Part shown: positions 54,007 through 61,949 of the stretch, piece by piece
How the letters are laid out: each line of letters starts with the position of its first letter
Position numbering within the stretch: position 1 is the first letter of the stretch
Source: Leptothoe kymatousa TAU-MAC 1615
GTDB taxonomy: Bacteria > Cyanobacteriota > Cyanobacteriia > Phormidesmidales > Phormidesmidaceae
Length of the DNA: 64,000 nucleotides
Assembly (NCBI RefSeq): GCF_018739865.1
Contig: NZ_JADOER010000004.1
Coordinates: 1,171,480 to 1,235,479 of the forward strand
Direction of reading: 5' to 3'
Translations under genes and position numbers: made by a program
Notes under the pieces: model-generated
What the model was told of the DNA's origin: nothing
Seen by the model: the letters and a program-made list of their open reading frames with translations, nothing else
The model's database searches: none

Positions 54007-54651
54007 TTATATAACAAAGTTAAACGTAGCGCTTTTTAGATCGTTGCTCATTGTCATTAACAGAGACGGATTGAAGAGAAAGTCCCCCTGATTTGCCGGT
54101 TCTGTTGGGAAATAAAGTTGGGTAGTGAGTGCGGGTTGATTCGCAGCCTGTACTTTGACATGAAAGTGGCGGGTGCGTCCCGGATATACGCCAGGCAGAA
54201 TAGTCTCAATTCGGTAGCGGCCATCGGCATCCGTAAACTGATGCCCCCGGAAGCGGTAGCCACTGTTGTCATATTCACCCTGGGCATCCGTGTGCCAACA
54301 ATCTACCAAAGCCCCAGCTATCGGTACACATTGGGACGACAGCACCTGTCCGGTAAGCACAATGACATCACCCGCAAATCCAGGCTCTAATAAGGACTGG
54401 CGTTCTGGGGAGTCGGGCGTATAGAAAGGGCCCTCGGTCTGTGATGGGGTGGCCAGGTCGTCGCCACAGGCGGGGGTAGTGGGTAGTGGTTGGCGTTCCG
54501 TTTGGCCTTTTGTTTGACCCTTAGATTGGTCCTCAATGGTGGGCTTGGGCGAAAACAAAGACCGACGACTACAGTTGGCAGATACAAACGAAGCTAGGGT
54601 GACAGACCCTAGCCGCAAAAGCAGTCGACGATGGAACTTTTGAATAGACAT
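54007..54651 (-). CDS. intradiol ring-cleavage dioxygenase-like protein, exported
   Basis: A basic N-terminus with Arg-Arg (HRRLLLRLGSVTLASFVSA) suggests Tat or Sec export. After a Gln/Lys-rich linker comes a beta-sandwich of the protocatechuate 3,4-dioxygenase family. The non-haem Fe(III) ligand set is present as Tyr in GEYDNSGY, Tyr in GVYPGRT and the two His of RHFHVK. The start may be ATG 54651 or ATG 54666. Small exported intradiol-like proteins are often unlinked to aromatic degradation operons, and none is near here. The substrate is unknown. Confidence 0.83.
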   Translation of the reverse strand: MSIQKFHRRLLLRLGSVTLASFVSANCSRRSLFSPKPTIEDQSKGQTKGQTERQPLPTTPACGDDLATPSQTEGPFYTPDSPERQSLLEPGFAGDVIVLTGQVLSSQCVPIAGALVDCWHTDAQGEYDNSGYRFRGHQFTDADGRYRIETILPGVYPGRTRHFHVKVQAANQPALTTQLYFPTEPANQGDFLFNPSLLMTMSNDLKSATFNFVI

Positions 54652-54718
54652 CGGAAGGCATTCCATGGAGCGCTTCCATGGTAGCTTGCAATTTAGTGCC
54701 TGAATGTATTAAGCAAGC

Positions 54719-55315
54719 TCACGTTGTGGCTGGACCTTCTAAATCTTCTGCCGTCGCTTCATCGCCGCCTGATGCCATGGCAGCGGTGGGCACTAGCATG
54801 GGGTCTTTATTGAACAAGGTGCTTACAGTTTCTTTCCAAGCTTGGGATAAGCTACCAATGCGAGTTTTCCACTTGGTTCTATTCTGTTCTGCTTTTTGAG
54901 GAAACCAGGAAAAAATAAGTAGGTCGAAGACGAGTTCCACACTTCTAACAATTGTAAGAAGAAAGCCAGTGAGCAGTTTGTAGTGGATGAGGTAATAGGG
55001 CGTAAAGAGAATGGCGGAGAACCAGAGAAGATTATCAAAGACTTCTTTGTCGAGGTTAAAGGAAATACTAACGTGGACCCGCAGCAGGGTATACCACAGA
55101 GAGATCACAACCAGGGTGCTGACAATAAAGCCGATCAGCCCCTCGGTTTTCTGCCATAGTAATTTGAGAAAATTCTTAGACGCTGTCCAAATAATGCCGG
55201 CGAAGGCGGCCGTTAAGGCTCCATAGGTGGCGATATTGGTCCAATCGAGTTCGCTGAGGTCGCCAAGGGCAGATAGGTCGATTTGCTGCAGCAAATCGAG
55301 AAGTGATTGCAGCAT
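54719..55315 (-). CDS. membrane protein of unknown function
   Basis: This 198-residue protein has three or four hydrophobic helices in its middle (TYGALTAAFAGIIWTA, GLIGFIVSTLVVISLWYTLL, FSAILFTPYYLIHY, LLTIVRSVELVFDLLIF). The C-terminal tail is soluble and acidic. No family is recognised. The start is an ATG. Confidence 0.65.
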   Translation of the reverse strand: MLQSLLDLLQQIDLSALGDLSELDWTNIATYGALTAAFAGIIWTASKNFLKLLWQKTEGLIGFIVSTLVVISLWYTLLRVHVSISFNLDKEVFDNLLWFSAILFTPYYLIHYKLLTGFLLTIVRSVELVFDLLIFSWFPQKAEQNRTKWKTRIGSLSQAWKETVSTLFNKDPMLVPTAAMASGGDEATAEDLEGPATT

Positions 55316-55325
55316 AGTTACTTTG

Positions 55326-55574
55326 AAGATGGTTTTGTGTTGCCGTGGTGGAGGGTTTTAACGTCCCCGTTACCGTAAAGACGGTCTTGTGTTGCCGTCA
55401 TAGACGGTTGAATGTCCCCCTTTGTCTAATAGTCTAGTAATAGAGCAAGTTTTCTGTAGATGTGGGATTACCCTACCGTTAGTAGGGTTTGCCCTGAAAA
55501 AATGCTCAAGATTCAACCAGCTTTTTACTGGGGAGATCGGAAAACCCTAACCATTAGTAGGGTTTTCCCTGAAA
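55326..55574. repeat. 52-bp tandem duplication and paired short repeats
   Basis: Two units with a 52-bp offset begin at 55326 and 55378 and share GGTYTTGTGTTGCCGT and GTCCCC. A second pair at 55470-55499 and 55544-55574 shares ACCCTA...TTAGTAGGGTTT and CCCTGAAA, each able to form a small ACCCTA/TAGGGT hairpin. These lie upstream of the unknown membrane protein gene. Confidence 0.65.
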
Positions 55575-55897
55575 TAACACTGAAAAGCTAACAATCTTTT
55601 TTGGTGGTAGCATCCATTTTTTAGTTGGTAAAAAATTATTTATCAAATCAGGAAATGCATGAATCTAGGGGGATAGACTGACTATTTTAAAGAATTTGAT
55701 ACATCAAAGATCGCTAGTATATGTGTGATATTACGGATGTCTTTCCGGAAAAATATTGAAACTTGTGTCGGTGGTCTCTGTAATTGCAACAGTTGCCAGA
55801 GAGTTTTCACGTACGCATTAATAGGGATGAAGTCAATTGGTGGCGGACCGTTGGGTTCAGCAACATGTCCGCCAATGTAGTTCATCACATAGTTCAC

Positions 55898-56059
55898 ATG
55901 CGCCAAACTACACTTACAGTATTACCTTTAGTTGTTGTTTCGATACTATTGCTTGGGTTAATGGTACTTAAAGAGGGAGGGACAATGGATATTCAGCTGG
56001 GGCCTAGTTGGATTCGGGTAGTGAGCCCTCAGGAAACAGGAGATTATAATCAGAGTTGA
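55898..56059 (+). CDS. possible small single-pass membrane protein
   Basis: An ATG-initiated 53-codon frame encodes a basic start, one strong hydrophobic segment (LTVLPLVVVSILLLGLMVL) and a polar tail ending GDYNQS. No ribosome-binding site is obvious. It is convergent with hsdR, ending 22 bp before the hsdR stop. It may be genuine, as such small membrane proteins are often missed, but there is no family support. Confidence 0.35.
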   Translation: MRQTTLTVLPLVVVSILLLGLMVLKEGGTMDIQLGPSWIRVVSPQETGDYNQS

Positions 56060-56081
56060 GTATTGAGGAAATCCTTGCGCT

Positions 56082-59000
56082 TCAACTAGCTTGAGCGGGT
56101 AAGCCACTGTGAACTGATTGCAAAGTCTCAAAGATGCCATCGATTACATTCTCTTTTCCGCTAAATAACTCATCGGGACCACCGGCATGGAGATTGCTGA
56201 AGGGGGGCTCGTAAAGGGCCGCATCTTCTACGATGCCATGGGTGGTGAGCTGATCGATCACCATTTCCACAAAGCGGATCTGCTGTCCGGTGAGGCTGCG
56301 GTCATTGAGAAATTTACCAAAGGCTTTTTGGGCGGTGGCGCGATCCATGCCCACCAGGCTACGGACAAAGTGGGCCAGGGAAGGGGCGCTGCTGCGGGCG
56401 AGTAGATTGGAGAGGAGCGTTTCGCCTTCGTCGGCACCGATTTCGGTGAGGGTTTGTTCCAGACCCTGGAGGTCGGTTTCGGTGAGGGGCTGGTTGGTGC
56501 GCAGGCGCTGAATGACCAGATGGTTTTGGTGGTTGCGCAGGTAGTCTTTCACCTTTTTCTCGTACTGTAGGCCGGTCATTTTTGGCATATAGACCAGCTC
56601 TTGATCTCGTACGCTAATGACTTCGTCTTTGAAGTCGGTGTAAACAATCTTGCGCTTTTTCTTTTCAATTAACGACATTAAGCCACGCAATCGTAGGCGT
56701 AAATCTTCTAGCGCATTGAGGTCAATGGCTTCCCAGAAGGTGGCTTCTTGCATGCTGGCCAGGTATTCAAGCTGGGCAATTACACCAGGAACCGTTGTTT
56801 TCTCTTCTAATATCATGGCCAGTTCTACTATGCGCTGGCGATTACGTTCAAAGGTGGCCGCATCGCCTTCGGTCTGGGCCAGCTGCATGCGGAGTACTTT
56901 GAGGTCAAATAGTCGGGCCTCGATGTCGTCGGTTTCCAGGGTGTTGGGTAGTCCGGCGACTTCGCGATTAAGTTCCTCGCGGTCGCTGTCGGTCATCTGG
57001 TCCCAGGTGTCGCGCTGCTGGAATTTTTCAACGGCTTCCAGGTGCATGCGCACGATGAAGTTCTCTGGGTTCATGGCGGCAACTTCGCCGTGGAGTCCTT
57101 CGGTGAGAGAACCTTTGAGGGTGGCGTCTGGGTCTAGGTCAGAATTGGTTTGGACGTGGCCGAGGAGCTGCACGCGGGCACGGAAGAGACGGGTACCGAG
57201 GGGGGCGCTGCCGCTGGCGGTGATGCCGTCTGGATTTTCTTTAAAGAAGTCGAAGTTAAAGCAAAAGTCAAAGATGCGAAAGTCTTGTTTGTGTTCTTCA
57301 GGGCCGAACAGGTCTGGGCAGAGGCGGGTGCCGCGACCGATCATTTGCCAGAATTTGATTTTGGAATAGACGGGTTTGAAGAATACCAGGTTGGCCACCT
57401 CGGGCACGTCGATGCCGGTGTCGAGCATGTCGACAGAGATGGCAATGTGGGGATCTTTGTCTTTGATGGAGAAATCGTCGATCAGGGTTTGGGGATATTT
57501 TTCCTTGTGGGCAATGACGCGGGCAAAGTGTCCGGCATAGTTTGTGTAGTGGTGGTTAAACCTGTCTGCAATGAACTTTGCGTGTTCGTGTTTACGGGCA
57601 AAGATAATGGTTTTAGCAAGGCGGTCGCCACCCTCTACTTTGTGGCCGTTCTCCATCAAGTGTTTGAGCACTTTGTCCACGGTGTCTTCGTTAAATAGCC
57701 AGCTATTGATGGCGGTGGCATTTACTCGGTCAGGCAGTGTCTCTTCGTCGGCATCGTCGCCCCAGTCAAGGTTTTCCCACTGGGCTTTTTCTTCGTCGCT
57801 GAGGGCGTCGTAGTCGATGCCTTCGCGGGGAAAGCGCAGGTCCACCTGTTGCACGCGGGGCGGCACTAGAAATCCATCGGCCACAGCGGTTTCGAGTTCG
57901 TAGGCGTCGGTGGGCACCCCCTGCTCTAGGTCAAAGAGGTCGTAGGTGTTTTTGTCGATTTCTTCGCGGGGGGTGGCGGTGAGGCCCACGAGCAGCGAGT
58001 CGAAGTGTTGGAAAATGGTGCGATATTTTTGGTAAACGGAGCGGTGGGCTTCGTCGATGATGATCAGATCGAAATAGCCGACACCGAAGCGGGCTTCGAC
58101 TCCGCTCCCCTCGACTCCGCTCCCCTCGACTCCGCTCGGGGAACGGCGACGCCCTCCCGTTGGCTGAGCGGAGTCGAAGCCTGAATCGATCAACCCCATC
58201 ATGGTGGGATAGGTGCAGACGTAGACGCGACCGTCGGTGTCTTTTTCGGTGACTAGATTTACCGGGCTGGAGTCGGGGAGATGGGTTTTGAAGGCGTTGG
58301 CGGCTTGTTTGACCAGGGAAACGCGGTCGGCGAGGAAGAGGGCGCGTTTGACCCAGCCTGCCCGCTGGAGTACGTCCACCAGGGCAATGGCGGTGCGGGT
58401 TTTGCCGGTGCCGGTGGCCATCACCAGCAGGGCTTTGCGGCGGGCCTGGGTGAATTGTTCAAAAATGCTACCAATGGCGCGTTTTTGGTAGTAGCGTCCG
58501 GCAATGGCGTCTTTGACCTGGGCGGTGTCAAGGCTTTGGCGCTGGGTGCGGCGGCGGATCAGGCGGGCCAGTTCGTCTTTTTTGTAGAAGCCGGTGACCT
58601 GGCGGGGTGGGTAGACGGTATCGTCCCAGAGCCAGGTGGTGTAGCCGTTGGTGTAGAAAATCAGGGGCCGCTGGCCGTGCATGGCCTCTAGACAGTCGGC
58701 GTAGAGTTCGGCTTGACGTTGGCCGGTGGTGGGGTCAACGGTGGATTTTTTCGCTTCGACGACGGCGAGGGGTTTGCCGTCATCGCCCCAGAGGACGTAG
58801 TCGGCATAGCCGATGCCCTTGGCATTGGGCATGCCGGTGACTTCGTATTCCCGGTCGCGGGTTTGGTCCAGGGGCCAGCCTGCGCGATGTAGATCCAGGT
58901 CGATCAGGTAGTGGCGGGTTTCGGCTTCGGTGTAGTCGTGGGGGTCGGGCTGCTGTTCGTTAGTGGCGCGGATCTCGGCAATTTCTTGCTGAAGCTTTTG

Positions 59001-59600
59001 GATTTCGGCGTCGAGTTTGTCTTTTTCTTGCTGTTGTTTAAGGGCGTCTTCGTGTTGTTGGGCAAGTTTGGCTTCGAGGGCTTCGAGTTCTGCACGAGGG
59101 ACGACGTCGACTCCCCTCGACTCCGCTCGGGGAGCGCCGTGAGAACCCGCTGGCTGAGCGGAGTCGAAGCCAGGGGAGCCAGGGATGCGGTCATCTTTCC
59201 AGGCGGCACCGTTGCGGGGGGCGTCGGGGGTGTAGGTGCGGGTGAGCCAGTAGCAGATGTGGTGGAGTTCTTTAACGGACTGGAGGGCGTCTTGAGGGCG
59301 AACGGGGCGGGTTTCGTGGACGGCGCGGTTGCCGATGCCTTTGACCAGTTTGGCTTTGTGGAAAATGGCCTGGGGGATGGTGTTTTGGAAACAGGTGGCG
59401 TGGAGCAGAGCACCCAGCTTTTGGTCGTAGGGTAGGCGCAGGCGGTTGTCGTAGCGGTAGAGCCAGTGGACGATGGCTTCTAGGGTGAAGCGGGCATGGA
59501 AGCAGGCTGCGCGAGGATCGCCGATGATGTAGCCTTCGGCTCGGGTGGCGGATTCGGCAATGGTGCGGAATTGGCTGGGGAGAAAGGCGAAATTGGTCAT
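56082..59600 (-). CDS. hsdR: type I restriction enzyme R subunit (HsdR)
   Basis: The N-terminal region is DUF4145-like. A coiled coil follows, then the endonuclease domain with D and ExK (YVLWGDDGKPLAVVEAKKS, about 281). The SF2 translocase has Walker A MATGTGKTRTA (about 392), DEAH in LIIIDEAHRS (about 515), TATPREE and the motif VI-like IGRGTRL. The C-terminal 300 residues match EcoEI-type R subunits. At about 1170 residues it is full-length. Two in-frame palindromic repeats insert extra residues (about 143-165 and 473-502). The start is ATG 59600. A PIN toxin-antitoxin pair separates it from hsdS. Confidence 0.93.
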   Translation of the reverse strand: MTNFAFLPSQFRTIAESATRAEGYIIGDPRAACFHARFTLEAIVHWLYRYDNRLRLPYDQKLGALLHATCFQNTIPQAIFHKAKLVKGIGNRAVHETRPVRPQDALQSVKELHHICYWLTRTYTPDAPRNGAAWKDDRIPGSPGFDSAQPAGSHGAPRAESRGVDVVPRAELEALEAKLAQQHEDALKQQQEKDKLDAEIQKLQQEIAEIRATNEQQPDPHDYTEAETRHYLIDLDLHRAGWPLDQTRDREYEVTGMPNAKGIGYADYVLWGDDGKPLAVVEAKKSTVDPTTGQRQAELYADCLEAMHGQRPLIFYTNGYTTWLWDDTVYPPRQVTGFYKKDELARLIRRRTQRQSLDTAQVKDAIAGRYYQKRAIGSIFEQFTQARRKALLVMATGTGKTRTAIALVDVLQRAGWVKRALFLADRVSLVKQAANAFKTHLPDSSPVNLVTEKDTDGRVYVCTYPTMMGLIDSGFDSAQPTGGRRRSPSGVEGSGVEGSGVEARFGVGYFDLIIIDEAHRSVYQKYRTIFQHFDSLLVGLTATPREEIDKNTYDLFDLEQGVPTDAYELETAVADGFLVPPRVQQVDLRFPREGIDYDALSDEEKAQWENLDWGDDADEETLPDRVNATAINSWLFNEDTVDKVLKHLMENGHKVEGGDRLAKTIIFARKHEHAKFIADRFNHHYTNYAGHFARVIAHKEKYPQTLIDDFSIKDKDPHIAISVDMLDTGIDVPEVANLVFFKPVYSKIKFWQMIGRGTRLCPDLFGPEEHKQDFRIFDFCFNFDFFKENPDGITASGSAPLGTRLFRARVQLLGHVQTNSDLDPDATLKGSLTEGLHGEVAAMNPENFIVRMHLEAVEKFQQRDTWDQMTDSDREELNREVAGLPNTLETDDIEARLFDLKVLRMQLAQTEGDAATFERNRQRIVELAMILEEKTTVPGVIAQLEYLASMQEATFWEAIDLNALEDLRLRLRGLMSLIEKKKRKIVYTDFKDEVISVRDQELVYMPKMTGLQYEKKVKDYLRNHQNHLVIQRLRTNQPLTETDLQGLEQTLTEIGADEGETLLSNLLARSSAPSLAHFVRSLVGMDRATAQKAFGKFLNDRSLTGQQIRFVEMVIDQLTTHGIVEDAALYEPPFSNLHAGGPDELFSGKENVIDGIFETLQSVHSGLPAQAS
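58092..58181. repeat. in-frame palindromic repeat within hsdR (90 bp)
   Basis: GCTTCGACTCCGCTC at one end and GAGCGGAGTCGAAGC at the other are complementary. The 90 bp equal 30 codons and are read as a Gly/Ser/Val/Glu-rich segment beginning FDSAQPTGG. It lies between helicase motif I and the DEAH box and contains no stop codon. Confidence 0.82.
59106..59171. repeat. in-frame palindromic repeat within hsdR (66 bp)
   Basis: The element has the same family ends as that at 58092 (right end GGCTGAGCGGAGTCGAAGCC). It spans 22 codons and is read as FDSAQPAGSHGAPRAE. It sits in the linker between the N-terminal and nuclease domains. Confidence 0.78.
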
Positions 59601-59754
59601 CACGAGGACCGCTAGCAGATAACTACATAATGTTTCTGAATGTGCGCATTAGCATCAGGTAGATTGCTAGCGCTTGATGGCCGTAATCGTTCATTTTTTA
59701 TTGGGTTACCCAAATTCTGCTAGATATCTTCATCGCAATTAAGAGGTTTGCGGG

Positions 59755-60174
59755 TTATTCCGCTGGGCTTATTTGTTCGATAAATTTATCAGGGGCACAG
59801 GCTGGAAGAGGGGCATTGGCATAGTCATCTAAATTGCGGGTAATGATGTACTCTGCTTCGCACGCGAGGGCCGCTGAGACCTGTAGGGCATCTTCAAAGT
59901 CAGACATGGGCTGTTCTAAAGCTGTTAGAACGTCTTGATTGCCTGTGGGGACGACGTATAAAAACCTGCATAGGTCAGCAATGAAGTCTCGGGCTTGGTC
60001 TTTGCTAGTGGTTTTAGAGGCGATGTAGTAAATGTTGCTGAGGGAGTGCCATGCGATGCAGCCAGTTTGGGGATTTGCTTCCAGATAGTCCATCAGAACG
60101 CTGGAGGTTTCCACAAAAGGTTTTCGGTCTAAGCCCACATCGAGTAGTACATCGCAGTCGATGAATATCCTCAT
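59755..60174 (-). CDS. PIN-domain toxin (VapC-like)
   Basis: This 139-residue PIN nuclease carries the acidic residues expected for Mg-dependent RNA cleavage: D6 in FIDCD, the D-x-x-D cluster in SDFEDALQ (about 92-95) and D116/D117 in TRNLDDYANA. Its ATG overlaps the TGA of the upstream antitoxin gene, a translational coupling typical of type II toxin-antitoxin pairs. The pair lies within the type I restriction locus between hsdS and hsdR. Confidence 0.88.
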   Translation of the reverse strand: MRIFIDCDVLLDVGLDRKPFVETSSVLMDYLEANPQTGCIAWHSLSNIYYIASKTTSKDQARDFIADLCRFLYVVPTGNQDVLTALEQPMSDFEDALQVSAALACEAEYIITRNLDDYANAPLPACAPDKFIEQISPAE

Positions 60175-60428
60175 AGTTTGTACCGTTCTGCTAGATAGGC
60201 AAGGCGGGGATCGGCGGCTAATGTTTCTGAACTAAACTGTGTGGTGCCTAATTTGCCACGCCAGCGCTGGGAAAACGTTGATTTATTTCCGTTTTCTGAC
60301 GGTTGAGCGGCTTCTTGATGTGGCTTGGTATGGGGAAATTGTCGGAGAACTCGGTATACCAGACCTAGATAGGCGGTATCCAATGTATCAATCTGGCGTT
60401 TTAATTGCTCTCGGGTAATTGGTTCCAT
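60171..60428 (-). CDS. antitoxin partner of the PIN toxin
   Basis: A small protein of about 85 residues starts at ATG 60428 (AGAG upstream) and overlaps the toxin start by 4 bp. The N-terminal part is helical (ITREQLKRQIDTLDTAYLGLVYRVLRQF) and the tail contains DPRLAYLAERYKL, suitable for binding a toxin groove. No standard DNA-binding family is obvious. The role is inferred from the arrangement with the PIN gene. Confidence 0.75.
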   Translation of the reverse strand: MEPITREQLKRQIDTLDTAYLGLVYRVLRQFPHTKPHQEAAQPSENGNKSTFSQRWRGKLGTTQFSSETLAADPRLAYLAERYKL

Positions 60429-60506
60429 GTTGTTCTCTGGTGATGTTAATCGTCCCCTGGGCGGAGGCGTTGGCATAGCGGTGCAAGAGGGGTTAGGGGA
60501 TGCTGC

Positions 60507-60616
60507 CTTCGACTCCGCTCAGGCAGCGTGGCAACGCTGGACGAACCGGTAGCAGAGCGAAGTCGAACCGGTAGCTGAGCTGAGTCGAACCGGTAGCTGA
60601 GCTGAGTCGAAGCTGC
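60507..60616. repeat. dispersed palindrome with 22-bp tandem units
   Basis: Three 22-bp units (60543, 60565, 60587) beginning GAACCGGTAGC lie inside a larger inverted structure (CTTCGACTCCGCTCAG at the left, GAGTCGAAG at the right) of the same family as the elements in hsdR and hsdM. It is intergenic between hsdS and the antitoxin gene. Confidence 0.78.
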
Positions 60617-60621
60617 CATCA

Positions 60622-61851
60622 TTATAATTCGCCCTTAAAGGCGCGGGATTGGAGGGTGGCGAAGAGGGTGTCGAGTTCGGCGAGGTGAATACGTTGTTGG
60701 GCTTTTTGTTTTTCGATGGATGAAACGATATCGGCAAAATGATGTTGTTCCTTAACAGAGGGAATGGGAATTTGAAAAGCTCTTATCTGTTTAAAGTTAA
60801 GACCTGGCTTGGTCTGGCCATATTGCATCTTCCTAATCTGAATCTGGCCACCTTGCTGAAGCGAGAGGAAGTGGGCTAAAAAATCTGGCATAAGATGAGA
60901 ATCTAATCTCAAGATAGCAACATGCTGACTAATAAAAGAACCTTCAAGATAGTCAGGAACTTTTGCAACTCTGCCTATTCTAGAACCCGTAATGGTAAGT
61001 AATACGTCGTTCTTGGTTACTTTTGTTCTTTTGGCTTCAGCATTATCTGGTGGATCAACCAGAATAATCTCTTTGTTAGAGATTCCATTCATCTGAACAT
61101 CAAGCGACCGAATAAATCTCTTTCCCTTTTCACTGTAGTATTTTGCCCACCCACGCCCCCCACTAGTAACAAAAATCAGATGTTTGTCAAGATTAGTGAC
61201 TGGACATTTTGGATTGCTAACGGGGTCGCCGAAGAGGGTGAGGAAGGTAGATTGGAGGAGGGCGTCGAGCTGCGATATGGCCTCCCGTCGCTTCACCCGC
61301 AAAGCATCCGCCGCATCCAGAATCCTCGCAATCCTCTTTTGCTCTGACAGCGGTGGAAGGGGGATTTTAAGCGATTTGAGAGCCTGTTGATTGATACTTG
61401 CTTGGTTTGCAAGATTTGCTTTAGAGAGTAATTCTTTGCGTGCTTTATCAGATGATAAATAGTAAACCAGAAATAAATTATCTACTCTACTTAAATCCAA
61501 GCGTACTCGAATCATATTAGATTCGAAAACAGAAGGCTCTGGCAAAAAATCTACCATCACAGCCTTACCAACTCCCTCTGGAGTTTTAGAAACGCGATTG
61601 AATAAAATATCGCTAATTTTCAAGCTGTAACGCTCAAATTCCTTAGCATCCACATTTATTCTTCTAGCCGTACTAAAATCAGCGCTTAAGCCTTTGTATA
61701 AACCATTAATATCTAAAAAAAGAACCCCACTACCTAAGAAATTTGATGACTTATAAAGTCCATTACATGGATTTTCGGTCAAGAGATCAGCTAAGGTGAC
61801 AGTCTCCCAAGATTGGCTTTTGGCTAAATCCATCTGCACAGTTTGCAACAT
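60622..61851 (-). CDS. hsdS: type I restriction enzyme specificity subunit (HsdS)
   Basis: This 409-residue protein has two target-recognition domains (about 15-165 and 215-365). Each is followed by a conserved helix region: IPLPPLSEQKRIARILDAADALRVKRREAI at about 170-200, and IPIPSVKEQHHFADIVSSIEKQKAQQ at about 370-395. The two halves set the two half-sites of the bipartite DNA target. It lies 98 bp downstream of hsdM. The 5' part is AT-rich compared with its neighbours, as expected for a gene exchanged between strains. Confidence 0.92.
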   Translation of the reverse strand: MLQTVQMDLAKSQSWETVTLADLLTENPCNGLYKSSNFLGSGVLFLDINGLYKGLSADFSTARRINVDAKEFERYSLKISDILFNRVSKTPEGVGKAVMVDFLPEPSVFESNMIRVRLDLSRVDNLFLVYYLSSDKARKELLSKANLANQASINQQALKSLKIPLPPLSEQKRIARILDAADALRVKRREAISQLDALLQSTFLTLFGDPVSNPKCPVTNLDKHLIFVTSGGRGWAKYYSEKGKRFIRSLDVQMNGISNKEIILVDPPDNAEAKRTKVTKNDVLLTITGSRIGRVAKVPDYLEGSFISQHVAILRLDSHLMPDFLAHFLSLQQGGQIQIRKMQYGQTKPGLNFKQIRAFQIPIPSVKEQHHFADIVSSIEKQKAQQRIHLAELDTLFATLQSRAFKGEL

Positions 61852-61949
61852 TTGGTGGACTCCCTACTGCCGAATATCGAGCTTCAACACATTTAGCTTG
61901 TGATCATTATTCTGCAAGAAATAATTACTCCTGTTGACATTCTTTATTC

